Of a DNA stretch of 64,000 nt, positions 21,542-31,864 are shown one piece after another. Every line of letters begins with the position of its first letter. The first letter of the stretch is position 1. The notes below the pieces were generated by a model. That model saw nothing but the letters and a program-made list of their open reading frames with translations. It had not been told where the DNA came from and ran no database searches. The stretch covers positions 13,021,001-13,085,000 of the forward strand of contig CANUEZ040000116.1 in assembly GCA_948099385.1 (NCBI GenBank). The letters run 5' to 3'. The DNA is from Fasciola hepatica (lineage: Eukaryota; Platyhelminthes; Trematoda; Plagiorchiida; Fasciolidae). Position numbers and translations under genes: made by a program.

Positions 21542-23449
21542 ATGCGGAGAAAGCTGCAGAGACAAGTTACGCACAGCCCTAAAAAGGATCGCGAAAATTG
21601 GTGGGTCAAGGTAGCCGAAGAAATGGAAACAGCAGGTGCTTCAAGTAACAGCCGAAGATTGTTCAAACCTATTCGTGACACCGGTGGATGGTGCATCCAG
21701 GTCAGTGAAACGATTTACGATAGGAATGGAGAACCCATCCATAGCAAACAGCAAAGGCTTGACCGTTGGGCCGAATACTTCAAGGAACAGTTTAGCTGGC
21801 CGCGCACTAGTGTAGTTACTCCCGTGTCAACAACTGCGACTCCTTGGGTGGTATCACTTAAACCTCCATCGGAAGTAGAAGTAGAGTCATTCATTCGATC
21901 ACTAAAGCGAGGGAAAGCGCCAGGTCCCGACGAACTTCCCCCAGTTCTTTTCAAACTGGGTGGAAATGTTTTGATAAAATCACTTACAGCTTTGCTCCGT
22001 AACATTTGGAACGAGGAGCGTATTCCGGTAATATGGAGCGAGTCGTTGATTGCTCCCATCTTCAAGAAGGGAATACACAATGACTGCAGTAATCATTGTG
22101 AGATTAGCTTAATTCCGATAGTCACCAAAGTACTAGCCTCAATTCTACTGCATCGTCTTACACCCGCTCGCGAGAGGAATGCTCGCGAACAGCAGGGTAG
22201 ATTCCGCCCAGGTCGAGGATGCATCGACCAGATTTTTACTCTTCGCCGACTACTTAAAATGCGTCACACGCACCGCCGACCGACAATAATCGTCTTCTTA
22301 GACTTGAAAGGCACCTTCGATTCAGTTGATCGAACAGCGCTTTTCAGTGCTCACCACCGAAAAGGTATGCCCCAGAAGCTCGTGAACCTACTGAGATCAT
22401 TGTGTTCTCATACTTCTGGCCGCTTTACAGTTTACGGTGAACTATCCGGTCGGTTCGAAACGACTAGTAGGGTTCCACAGGGTTGTCCTATGTCTCCATT
22501 CTTGTTCACCTTCGTCATGGACGAAATAATGGAGAGTGCGCTGCAAAATATTCAGGATGTAGGCGTCGAATTAGGAAATAGTAGAAAGCTATGTGATCTA
22601 GACTACGCGGACGACGTTGTCTGCTTGTTGGAATCCACGGAACATGCTCGACGTGCACTAGATAGACTCTCAGGAGTCGTAGCTTTATTCGACATTCGCT
22701 TTGCACCTTCAAAGTGTAAGGTGATGTTACAAGACCGGACGTCAACGATTCCGAGCTTGATGTTCGATGGGGAGGTGCTGGCAGTTGTCAACCACTTCAC
22801 CTGCCTCGGCAGCAGCGTGGCGACGGATGGGAGCACTGTAGTAGAGGTGAGTACGCGAATATCCAGGGCTCGAGCGGCGTACGCTGGACTGAAGCACTTG
22901 TGGCGCCGACCTGATATTTCACTGAAGTTGAAAGGTCGTGTGTACTGTGCCGCAGTGCCTTCAGTTTTGTTGTACGGTTGCGAAACTTGGAGTCTGCGTG
23001 CTGAAGATATTTGTCGTCTTGAGGTTTTCGACCACCGATGTTTACGTAGTATCGCTGGGATTGGGTGGAATGACAGATTGAGCAATGCTGAGGTCAGAAA
23101 TCGAGTATTGGGTACTAATTCGGAGAACGTTCTGTCACAGCGTATCCAAATTAGTAGACTTCGTTGGTTGGGGCACGTGTTACGTATGGCAAACACACGT
23201 CTACCCTACCCTGTCCTATTCTCCATTCCTCCTCGGGAGTGGAGGAGACCACGTGGAGGTCAACAGATGACGTGGCAGCGAGGAATGAGAAAATGTACAG
23301 CAGGCTTAGGAAAAGTAGGTGCTTCAGGTCTTCTTTGTTGGGGTCCAAAAGATTCGTCTACCAGTTGGCTGGAGACACTGAAGTATATGGCTGTGAACCG
23401 CGAACAATGGCGATCATGTCGTCACTTTCTATCGAATCAGAATGACTGA
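21542..23449 (+). CDS. RTE reverse transcriptase ORF, 635 codons
   Basis: The longest intact frame of the left half. Residues about 110-150 hold LKRGKAPGPDELPP. Then come WSESLIAPIFKKG, RPGRGCIDQIFTLRRL, VFLDLKGTFDSVDR (motif A; the usual AFDSVD reads TFDSVD), RVPQGCPMSPFLF (motif B) and DYADDVV with the YADD site at residues 355-358. The C-terminal domain has VLLYGCETWSL and RLRWLGHVLRM, both typical of RTE proteins. There is no start codon of its own role here: the natural protein would begin in the endonuclease. The RT core is intact although the element is not. Confidence 0.9.
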   Translation: MRRKLQRQVTHSPKKDRENWWVKVAEEMETAGASSNSRRLFKPIRDTGGWCIQVSETIYDRNGEPIHSKQQRLDRWAEYFKEQFSWPRTSVVTPVSTTATPWVVSLKPPSEVEVESFIRSLKRGKAPGPDELPPVLFKLGGNVLIKSLTALLRNIWNEERIPVIWSESLIAPIFKKGIHNDCSNHCEISLIPIVTKVLASILLHRLTPARERNAREQQGRFRPGRGCIDQIFTLRRLLKMRHTHRRPTIIVFLDLKGTFDSVDRTALFSAHHRKGMPQKLVNLLRSLCSHTSGRFTVYGELSGRFETTSRVPQGCPMSPFLFTFVMDEIMESALQNIQDVGVELGNSRKLCDLDYADDVVCLLESTEHARRALDRLSGVVALFDIRFAPSKCKVMLQDRTSTIPSLMFDGEVLAVVNHFTCLGSSVATDGSTVVEVSTRISRARAAYAGLKHLWRRPDISLKLKGRVYCAAVPSVLLYGCETWSLRAEDICRLEVFDHRCLRSIAGIGWNDRLSNAEVRNRVLGTNSENVLSQRIQISRLRWLGHVLRMANTRLPYPVLFSIPPREWRRPRGGQQMTWQRGMRKCTAGLGKVGASGLLCWGPKDSSTSWLETLKYMAVNREQWRSCRHFLSNQND

Positions 23450-23655
23450 TCGATGTGCGTTTGTACAGTTAGACTGTATTCCGTGTGTTGTCTACTAGGG
23501 CATTCTTTCCTTTTCTCACCCATGTAGGTCCAGTCCCTGTCCATCTTGTATATTCATACTTTCTAATTCCATGTGCTATATGGTGAGAAAGGCAGTGGTC
23601 AGTGGGGCTTGCCCTACTGTTTAACGCTGTACGATGGTGATGATGATGATGGCGA

Positions 23656-24260
23656 AATTTCAGTCTCACAGCATCCGATTCGTCTCTTTCCGCGTGGGGT
23701 CACTTCCCCATTCGGAAACATTCCATTGTTCGTCCCGCCATTACAGAGGTAGTTTGCCTTTGTTATACAGTACATTAAGGAAGTAAGAGATTGTATGTTT
23801 TGATTGATTAAACTGGAATTAGGTCATGTGATGGATTCGCCATGTTTCACGGAAATCATTCATTGCGCTGCACCCCCGACCGTAATGAATGTTCATCGAA
23901 CCAATCAGTCGATAAGAACCGACTTCAATTCATAGTGCATCGTTTGACGCCCAGTAGATTTATATCATTATCCGAGGACACTGCCTCGGAAACGGGCGAG
24001 CGTCGACTCACTAACCTTATTTCCGACAAGGCTGTGTTACTGACGATCAAACGCATATAAATTAGTGATTTTGATCGAAAACTGTATGGCTGATGGAAAC
24101 ACCAGTATATCAGTGCGTAGGCCAATGTTTTCACCAGCTTTTCGGCGAAACTGACCAGATTGCACAAGCGAGCGTTGATGGAATGTTGTGTTAGAAATGA
24201 GGTAGGTGAATAACTGAAAAGAATTAATACGAAAGCATCAGTTATTTACAACGCTGATTA
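23656..24260. other. Unassigned
   Basis: No coding region recognised downstream of the RTE tail. Confidence 0.3.
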
Positions 24261-25110
24261 GTGAATGACCATACTTTTGTGACTCGCATAAGACCGGACA
24301 GTTCAGCCGGAGACAGTTCTGCTGCAGTCAACAGAAATCAATTGAAATGTCGATGTTTGTTTGTCGTATCCGTGTATGCGCCAACCGATCTCAGCTTGCC
24401 GGAGGCAAGTTGTTTCGGAAAGTACGTTCAGTCGGCGCTGTGGTTATTTTCGACAATTGCAGGGCTAAATGAAAGACACCTAGCGACCTCCTGCGCCTTC
24501 ATAACACTGAACTCAGATTGACCGCCTAATCATCATTGGATTGCGCTGATGTACATTATTCGCCGAAAAGCCTCCCACCTTCGAACTGATCAAAACATTG
24601 TGTATTGGTGGAATCGATTATTTGAACCAATATATCTTATTCTGAATAGAATAGTTTGATCGTTCGCAAACGATCATTGATTAATATATGGTTGAGCTGC
24701 TTTGGAGGATATAACAGCATTTGCCGTCGAGCCATGCTCACTATCAACCTTCTGATGGTGTATTGTGGCAAACGGCCTCATTTCTCCTTCAAAACAGTCT
24801 GAAATTCCGCTAGAAATTTATATTGCCACTTCTGATTTGCTTTTCTTCCGAGTTGATCCCACAAATGTTCGATTGGATTCAGATTGGGTGATCGAGGCGG
24901 TAGCAGTAGTATCTTTTTACCGTGTATGACAAGGGGACGATATTGTGGTCCTAGCCCTGGATAATTTCATAAGCAGTTGGGGCAAGACTTCCAGGTGAAC
25001 TTGACCAAAGACAATGACTTCCAGAAATCCCAGCTCACTCCGACCTCCACATCACGCGTGCACTGAACCTCCATGGAGCTGTTTTGTTGCTATCATCGCA
25101 TCACTTCTAT
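24261..25110 (+). pseudogene. RTE endonuclease fragment split by a Tc1 insertion
   Basis: 24340-24400 encodes CLFVVSVYAPTD, the middle of an RTE endonuclease. The next expected block (DIVVLAGDFNAQ) appears as DDIVVLALDNF near 24935-24970, so about 400 bp separate motifs that should nearly touch. The intervening DNA holds a Tc1/mariner fragment. Both halves are heavily decayed. Confidence 0.6.
24640..24928 (-). mobile_element. Tc1/mariner transposase C-terminal fragment
   Basis: The minus strand from 24904 reads PPRSPNLNPIEHLWDQLGRK, the signature third catalytic region of Tc1-type transposases. After a stop comes LPQYTIRRLIVSMARR, also typical of the C-terminus. The first part of the transposase and any clear inverted terminal repeats were not seen, so this is a scrap. 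Confidence 0.8.
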
Positions 25111-25929
25111 TAACTTCAGAGGTATGCTTCCAAACGTCTTCGACGACCATGCTCGAATAACGAAAATATTTATTCATCGGTTCAAATGTCTGATTTCCAG
25201 CTTTTGTCCTTCCAAACGAATCTTTCGTTTAGATCTCTAAATAAGCGTCTAAGAGCCTCAGCATCGCTTTTGCGTGATTTTCTGCTCCCTGGGCGTTGTT
25301 GTTGATCACATGTACTTTTGAACCCATCGATCCATTGTCCTTCTTTAAAAAAGTTTCGACTGCACGCCAGAAAACTTTCTCTATTGTGAGGATCACGTGC
25401 AATCAAAAAAACAGATAAACATTTGAGCTGCCCAAATAGAAAGCGTGCATTTGTCAATGAGTCTGATCTTCGTAACAAATCTTACGATTTCCGCTCAGAA
25501 TGTATCATGTAACAGTGAAACTGTGTTATACTTGTCTGAAATATCCCGAAATGACGGTTTGGAGACCTAGCACCATAAGTCATTTGAAGGATGGGGCTTT
25601 TTCTCGGTGAACAGTGTAGACTGGGCATTTTTGTCTTTAATTGTGGCCCAGTCACAGCTTGCTATGTGTTCACCTTCGATTACGGGTCACCTGTAGCCGC
25701 ATGAACACGATTGTATCTGAATGATAACCAACAATCTGCTTTCCAGAGAGGAATCTCAAAACAACCAGATATCATGACCCCCAGGGAACACTAATGACAG
25801 GTCAGACAAGCCTGGTTCGCTGGTGTTCCAACATCACATAAGATTTCGATAGCAGAAGGCTTGGTGAACGATATCTTCAACTTCGGTTGCTTCGATAGAT
25901 GCCCCCAGATCCGCCTTTCCGGATTTCAC
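25111..25929. other. Unassigned, with an open minus-strand stretch
   Basis: Minus-strand 25478-25182 is open for 98 codons with balanced composition (for example SDAEALRRLFRDLNERFVW near its end). There is no ATG at its beginning and no family is recognised. It may be a host exon or an old transposon piece. Confidence 0.3.
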
Positions 25930-27290
25930 ATTCAATGAGGTCTGCAAATCCCCCAAAGTGATAAGTAACTATAGGCCGTGGCAGACTGCAAGCTGTAGAG
26001 AGATGAAGAAGCCTGTAGTGGTCGAGAGTGGCCGCAACCTTTTCTGTTTGATTAGAAGTATTGTCCCAAAGGGACTAAAGTTAATTAAGGCAGTCATTTA
26101 TTTGGCCTACTTCCACAGAAGACTGATAGGTAAGCTCCACAGGTGAAACGAATTAGGCAAAAATTACTCATCCATTGGAAAAAGAAATTATCACGAAATC
26201 TGAAAAAGCATGAAGATGATGGACCGATTTTCTCCGCCCATTTCAAGGATGGAAGTAAAACCTTGGTATCTCATTTTATAAAATTCCCCGAGACAATATA
26301 GGAAGACGAAATCTATCAGATATGATGGAAATCAGTGATTGTACCAGTTCACTAAAAAGGTGACGGGTCCTCCTGTAAAAACCACAGAGGAGTTACCATG
26401 AATAAATCCGTGTCCAAACAAGTTGCTGACATTATGCCTCCACGATTATCTAACAGTTGTGAACAGCCTGTCCATAAAATTCACACTGACTTCAAACCCA
26501 ACCCGAATTGCATTGACCACATCTTTGCCTTGCGAAAGGCCTTGGCAGAGGAGCAACTTCCACGGGAAGACGATCTGCAAGCGACTTTAAACTCGACCGA
26601 CTGCATATAACTCCGTCGCTGTCTCCCACTGAAGGTACTCTAGAGAAATTCACTAGTCATTTCTTAGTCTTTGACGATTAACAGCTCAAACCAATTTCGT
26701 ACGAACGACAGACTTCCAGTTAATTTCACTATCAGGACTGATATTTATTCAAAATGCCAAGTATCACTTTTACGTCTTGTGACTAAGAATATATATAAGA
26801 GATAATCTTGTTCTCTTGCATGAGTGGAGGCATCTGTCGCTGTTCAGACGAAATTCGGAAAATATTGCGCCTGTGTGAATTCCCTGGGAAGATGCAGGCT
26901 TTTCAATAAAAGGAACAGTGCATCAACTTTTAAATTCGTCTAGCGTCTTCCAAGTGAAAAATTCTTCTGTGGGACTTCGTTTATCAAACGGTAGGAATTT
27001 TTCTTAGCGAGGCGAAAGCCTAAGCGTAGAAGCTTCGTGACCTTGAAAAACGGCTCCAACATGATGGTCGGTGATCGGATGAGATATTGTCGTATGAAAA
27101 TGCACTCCAGCTTTCGCTAATCCGAGCCACTTATGACGTTAGCGTCGAAGTTCTAGTATGCGTTGTAGCAGTTAGGTGTCATTATACAGACGAGAAACCT
27201 AGTCATAACTGGTAGAAGATACACGAAGACCATCATCGGTCGAGCACCGATATCCTCGAAGCGTTACTCATATTTGGTGATATTACCTTA
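25930..27290 (+). mobile_element. Decayed RTE LINE, RT region
   Basis: Plus-strand pieces retain the RTE order. They are VIVPVH followed by GDGSSCKNHRGVTMN near 26330-26400, PNPNCIDHIFALRKA near 26500-26540, and CLPLKVL and LPVNFTIRTD near 26610-26745. The late block is AFANPSHL then ETxSxLVEDTRRPSSVEHRYPRS, read at about 27110-27270. Stops and frame changes are everywhere and the YxDD region is missing. Confidence 0.7.
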
Positions 27291-27489
27291 GTAAACAAAA
27301 CAAAGGCTGGGCGTAAACCATTAGAACCAAACAACTAATCAGAACAGGTTACAACGCATGGCAGATACTTCCCACATCCTCAGATAGACTCTGGGAGAGT
27401 ACGGGTTGAATCGTGACCAACACGCAGTCTGATCTTCCTAGCAGACTAACACCGCCAGTTTTAATTTCCCATGATACGCTCGCGCATGA

Positions 27490-27690
27490 GTGCAATGGAA
27501 GAGGTGTACCCTATGGCCACAAAGGCCGATTGCACTATTAAAGATAACTGGCAACCATACCCTGAGACTTGGAGTGGAGAACGGCATAATATCCCAATAG
27601 GTCAGGTGCGGACAACAGTGGATTACTGGCTACCATGAGATGCGCAAGCAGAGCGCGTCCAGTGTCCAGGCCAAGGCTTAAGAAAATTGA
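27490..27690 (-). repeat. SINE family A copy 2
   Basis: The reverse complement carries the family body: CAGTAATCCACTGTTGTCC, CACCTGACCTATTGGGA, CCAAGTCTCAGGGTATGGTT and TAGTGCAATCGGCCTTTGTG. The tRNA-like head is shortened, with the B box lost. Confidence 0.75.
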
Positions 27691-28299
27691 AGCATGAGCG
27701 ACAGGACAGCGGGTAGACAGAGTGGATCGGCGAAATGAGAGATGACTTCTGTCAAGCAGTATTTATCCTCAACATCAGCCAACTGGAAGACTTGGTCGCC
27801 CACTCTAGTCAGACCAATAGGTTCTATGCAACGAATAGGTACGAGAACTCTGCAAAATTATCGTTTTACGCTAAAAAACGAGACTGTTCGCGAGCAGAGA
27901 AGCGTTCGTCCTAGCTGCAGTGGTACAGCACAAAACATTCCCTCCCTGCTCATTGTTTTCTGAGTTAAATAAACGGTTAAAAATACTTCAACCGGGGAAG
28001 TGGAGGTGTAGTGCGTATCGAGAATCCGGGTTACGATCCAATAGTTCCGACTACTGGATGGTTGAAGATACAACCACTTACCACTTACTATCAGCCGACT
28101 AATAAGCTCCATATCAGATTTTTGTCACTTCTGACTGGATGAAACCGTGAAGCTGTGACGAAAACCAATAAAATGAATTTGAAATTGATCGCTGAAAAAG
28201 TCAAAAGTGATATTCTAACATCCTGAAACAAATCAAACCTGCTACTGAACGGGATTGCGAAGCTCTTCAACATACTTCGAACACATTTTTGATACATGC
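27691..28299. other. Unassigned
   Basis: Nothing recognised between two copies of SINE family A. Confidence 0.3.
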
Positions 28300-28550
28300 T
28301 TTCAAACGAGTGCGATGGAAGTGGCACACCTCGAGGCCTTAAAAGCCCGCTTCACTACTAGGGACAGTCAGCGATCCTGACTTTTAGACTTGAAGTGTAA
28401 AAGCATATAAAATTCCAAAAGGTCAGGTGTGGTAACGAGCCGGGTGACAGTGGATAATTGCCGACCATCCAAGTGACCGGTCGTGGCGGGGTTCGGGCCT
28501 TTTACCCTCAAAGAGACAAGCTCCTAAACCGCTCAAACATCATCGGTCTC
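28300..28550 (-). repeat. SINE family A copy 3
   Basis: The reverse complement has a tRNA-like head with AGGCCCGAACCCCGCCACGA (a degenerate B box), then CCACTGTC, CACACCTGACCTTTTGGA, TTCAAGTCTAAAAGTCAGG and CACTTCCATCGCACTCGTTTG. Same orientation as copy 2, about 0.8 kb away. Confidence 0.75.
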
Positions 28551-30194
28551 ACTCGACTGTACAAGTTTGCCGCTTCAGATAGTTCGGTTTGATTTCTAGG
28601 TACTGTTCTGCTTTATTATTTGCAATCAATGACTACTGCCGTCCCGTACCAATTATGCTCATCCCCAAGAGGCTGTGCACCCGGGCAGATACAAAGGTAT
28701 ACCCTAAAAGAGCATCGTCTTCCGACACCTAAGTCAGTTGAACTCACCGAACACTTCTGTCTTCCGAGTTCTATTGCAACGAGAAGACGGAGCGGACGAG
28801 GCACATCCGTATCCGGCCAGTTAAATAATTCGAAGCGGTGGAGCATGCAGAAACTTTTTAAATAGTTCTCTTCCACGTACAAATTGCAGCAACCTAGATT
28901 TTCCGTCTACCTGTCCATTTCTGCACTTTTTGGGCAGCGTGCCTCTGGGTCACTGAGCTATTTCTCCGGCGCACCAACCTCTCTCTGTTCGCCCGACTGC
29001 TCGGCTTGAAGAATTCATCTGCATCCCTGACTGGGGCATCTTGCTATCTATTGGGGATCCCGTTGAGGTCCACCTGCTTGTCCGGAGGATTTATTTTGTC
29101 TCTTACGGGATGCTACCGAAATAGTCACTGTCACTTTTTCTTCGGCCGGTGGCTCTCGGCGGGTTGGCAGGATTGGTCTGATACTCGCTCCTCGTGCTGC
29201 TGTTACAGTAGACCACGCTACGCTACCCATGTTCCAACTAATACGTAGAAATCAGGTTATTATTCACCGTGCTTCATGCCAGATACCCAATGAATTCGTA
29301 GATCAGGTTGAATATGACCAGCTGCAAACGGCCGTTCAGCTTGGCGCTTAGGTTGCAAACGTTTCATCGCCAAAAATCGGCGTGGCAGCATCGCCTGTGT
29401 GCAAATGGTTGAGGATAAAACATCGACGACCTCAACGTTGAGCTGTGATCAGGAGCATACGTGAGATGCTGTTGGTGTTGCAATTTACTTTGTAGATAAA
29501 TCACTTAATAAGACAAAGTGAGTGCCCTGTGATTAAACACGTTCTATGGAAAATTTAGAAGCTAGATATCTCACCCATCTGCTTTAAACGTTTAGGTATT
29601 ACACTAGCAAAATTCGAAGAACACGAGGCCCGTGATCCTTATTTCCCTGATGTTTCCTCATCGTCCCATGCAGCACACATTTGCGGAACAACTGTCCAGA
29701 CGATTGTACATCATGCGGATGGTATTGTTTCTTTTAGACAGGCTGCCTCGTCAATCTACTTCATAAAACCGAACTAAATTCAACAACTTTTTTCGCAACC
29801 GATTTACTTAGAATACCGTTTTCATCAACAAAAATCGCATCAAAAAAGCAAACGGCAAGGGACCAGCTGGTTTCAAACTGTAAGTTGAACTGCACCCTGC
29901 ACGTGAAAAACCAAGGTCGATAACGCGGTGTGTGGCTGTTTTTCCTTCAGGTTAGGAAAACGAAGGCAGTTAAGCGCTCCTTCACATTATTTGTTCCCCT
30001 TTCTCTCTCTCAAGCACACGCAGACACTCCGTCCCTCCCTTTCTGTCCTCGTCAGCAGTATTCGCCTAACCAATTTCTTGTTTTCCTCCAATTAGATTAT
30101 CATTGGACAAAATATATTCAATCCCTTGTCCAGTTTCCAGGTAATTTGCAAGTTTCCCCAGATAGTCTAAACAACAGTAATGGGATGCTTTTGC
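28551..30194. other. Unassigned
   Basis: Short open frames at 28616-28882 (minus) and 29006-29248 (plus) show no recognisable motif. Nothing else was seen. Confidence 0.3.
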
Positions 30195-31030
30195 ATCTGG
30201 GTAGTGCAGAATGATGCTGCACAACTGGACCGGCCCCAGACCAAAATCTTGGTAGAAGTAGATAAGTCAAGTTACCTTGGTAACTATATCTCACCTGGAT
30301 ATCGGTTGAAGAGCTGTCGTGAATACAGAAGGCACGCTTGACTATTGTCAATGTGAACCAACCAAGGTGTCGATGTGGTGCCCGTTTGTCCCTCAATGGT
30401 TGAGTGCACCCGGCGACTGCTAGGCTCGTCCTCCTATTCGACTCAAAAGTGGTCCCTCGGGGTGGAAAATAGACGAAGACTACCGGTATTTGAGCATGGA
30501 TATGTTCGCAGCATTGATGAGATATGGTGGGAACGCTGTGTTGGTAATGTCTAGGCTGGTCGTACGGTTCATGCGAACCAGAAGTCCGTCACTGGAGTGC
30601 CTAATCTAAACAGACTGAAGTGGTTGGGACATGTGTTACTCACGTCCATGGATAGAAGATTCCCTCGATCTGTATTGTTCTCTCCGACGCAAGTGGTGGT
30701 TGATGAATAAGCTAAGATAGTCAGCGTGTGACACGGCGGAGAGGTCTGAAACCTCCGATCAATAGACTTGGCCGAGTAGGATGGATTAGGTTTCACGAAA
30801 TCTGGCCACCGAATGGCTAGACACATTATGCGACATGGCCAGGTGTCACGGTTCGTGGGGCAGTCACAATCGAACTCTTTCATCGGCTACATAATTCCAA
30901 CTAATAGCTTCTTCTCCGTGCCTCCATTCGTCCTGCTGATGAACAGACGACGCTGCGGAGTAAAAAACCACAACCAGAGCACCGTCCAGTCCAACGTCAG
31001 TGGCTTAAAGAGTTGAACTGAACTGAACTT
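30195..31030 (+). mobile_element. Decayed RTE LINE 3' portion
   Basis: After a CKMMLHNWTGPRP-like stretch near 30200, the plus strand gives SSYLGNYISPGYRL, FEHGYVRSIDEI, VPNLNRLKWLGHVLL and RFPRSVLFSPTQ, all in the order of the RTE C-terminal domain. A TTGAACTGAACTGAACTT run at 31013-31030 probably is its 3' tail. Several stops break the frame. Confidence 0.7.
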
Positions 31031-31762
31031 GTGTGGTGCTCATTCCGGATTAAAGTGCCGACCTTTTTTGGTATATCAAACTGAATTTCGTAGTGTAGCC
31101 TTTGTTAGTCCAGAGTTCTGGTCGTTTTTATCAGACGACTAATAAGCATTACTGCACGAGTGCGCAATGATGACAAATAACGATACAAATTTTAAAAAAA
31201 ACTACACCATTGTGATCACCATGATCGTATAATTTCTCAAATTCAGCGTGGGAGAAAAGATTAGCTTTACAGTATGCTGTATTCGATGCAAAATGACGGT
31301 TCAAAACCACGTAAAATCTGCTGTTTTTTCGGCGGAATAAAATATTTGCAAATTGTTTACAAATATAAGCGCACAAACAAGAAGGATTTTATCGGGTGAA
31401 GCGAGGGGCGGGCGTATCGAGGAACAAACGCAGAAGGGAGACGAATAATCCAATCAATGACGTGGAAAATGTGTACGTGCGTGTGTTTGTGTGTGGAGCA
31501 TAAGTGAACGAAATGCACATACGCTCTGCGGTGATGTGAAACATTGCGAAGAAAGGACGACGCGATGAGGTAGAAAAGAGGAAGAATAAATGATCTGACG
31601 TAAGAGGCAAAAATTTGTTTCCAGCTCGTAGAACGATGCACTGACACCAGGCAAATGGAGAGAAAGGGGACAAAAAACAACCGCAAATAAGAGGATGAAA
31701 GTTGCACGAGCAACAATGGGGAAAACAGAAGCGTCAGAAGAGAAAAGCCTACACAGTCGCGG
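31031..31762 (-). other. 3' flank or 3' UTR of the calcyphosine-like gene
   Basis: This directly follows the stop codon of the EF-hand gene on the minus strand. Its overlapping minus-strand open frames carry no motif. No AATAAA was found on the minus strand close to the stop. Confidence 0.4.
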
Positions 31763-31864
31763 TTACAGCTTGAATGCGTTTCGTATTATCAGGTCATAGT
31801 AAACGTCCGCATCCACGGAAGCGCTAATGCCACTGTAGTAGTTCAAAAACTCCTCCCATGTTAT
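31763..31864 (-). CDS. CAPSL: Calcyphosine-like exon 4 with stop
   Basis: 33 codons plus TAA, starting [16 protein letters not shown] and ending RNAFKL. The acceptor is CATGAATGCAG. It joins DGV of exon 3 in phase 0. Confidence 0.93.
   Translation of the reverse strand: MTWEEFLNYYSGISASVDADVYYDLIIRNAFKL

Larger units (their letters stand above)
19780..23655 (+). mobile_element. Near-complete RTE-type LINE
   Basis: A roughly 3.9-kb element holds a GC-richer 5' leader (about 19780-20460), an APE-type endonuclease, an RT and a short 3' end. It terminates in a GATGGTGATGATGATGATGG run at 23634-23653, the kind of simple 3' tail RTE elements carry. Domain order and motif spellings (VVLAGDFNAQVG, GRGCIDQIF, DYADDVV) fit the RTE/SR2-like clade of trematodes. 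Endonuclease and RT are in separate frames because of stops and indels, so it is probably inactive as it stands. Confidence 0.85.

Noticed and set aside
24659..24677. Short palindrome GATCGTTCGCAAACGATC as a regulatory site
   Set aside because: It lies inside the C-terminal or 3' region of the Tc1 fragment and is short enough to occur by chance.
31389..31716. Overlapping minus-strand ORFs as a gene
   Set aside because: They follow the stop of the calcyphosine-like gene, have no motif and vary by frame; a 3' UTR explains them better.
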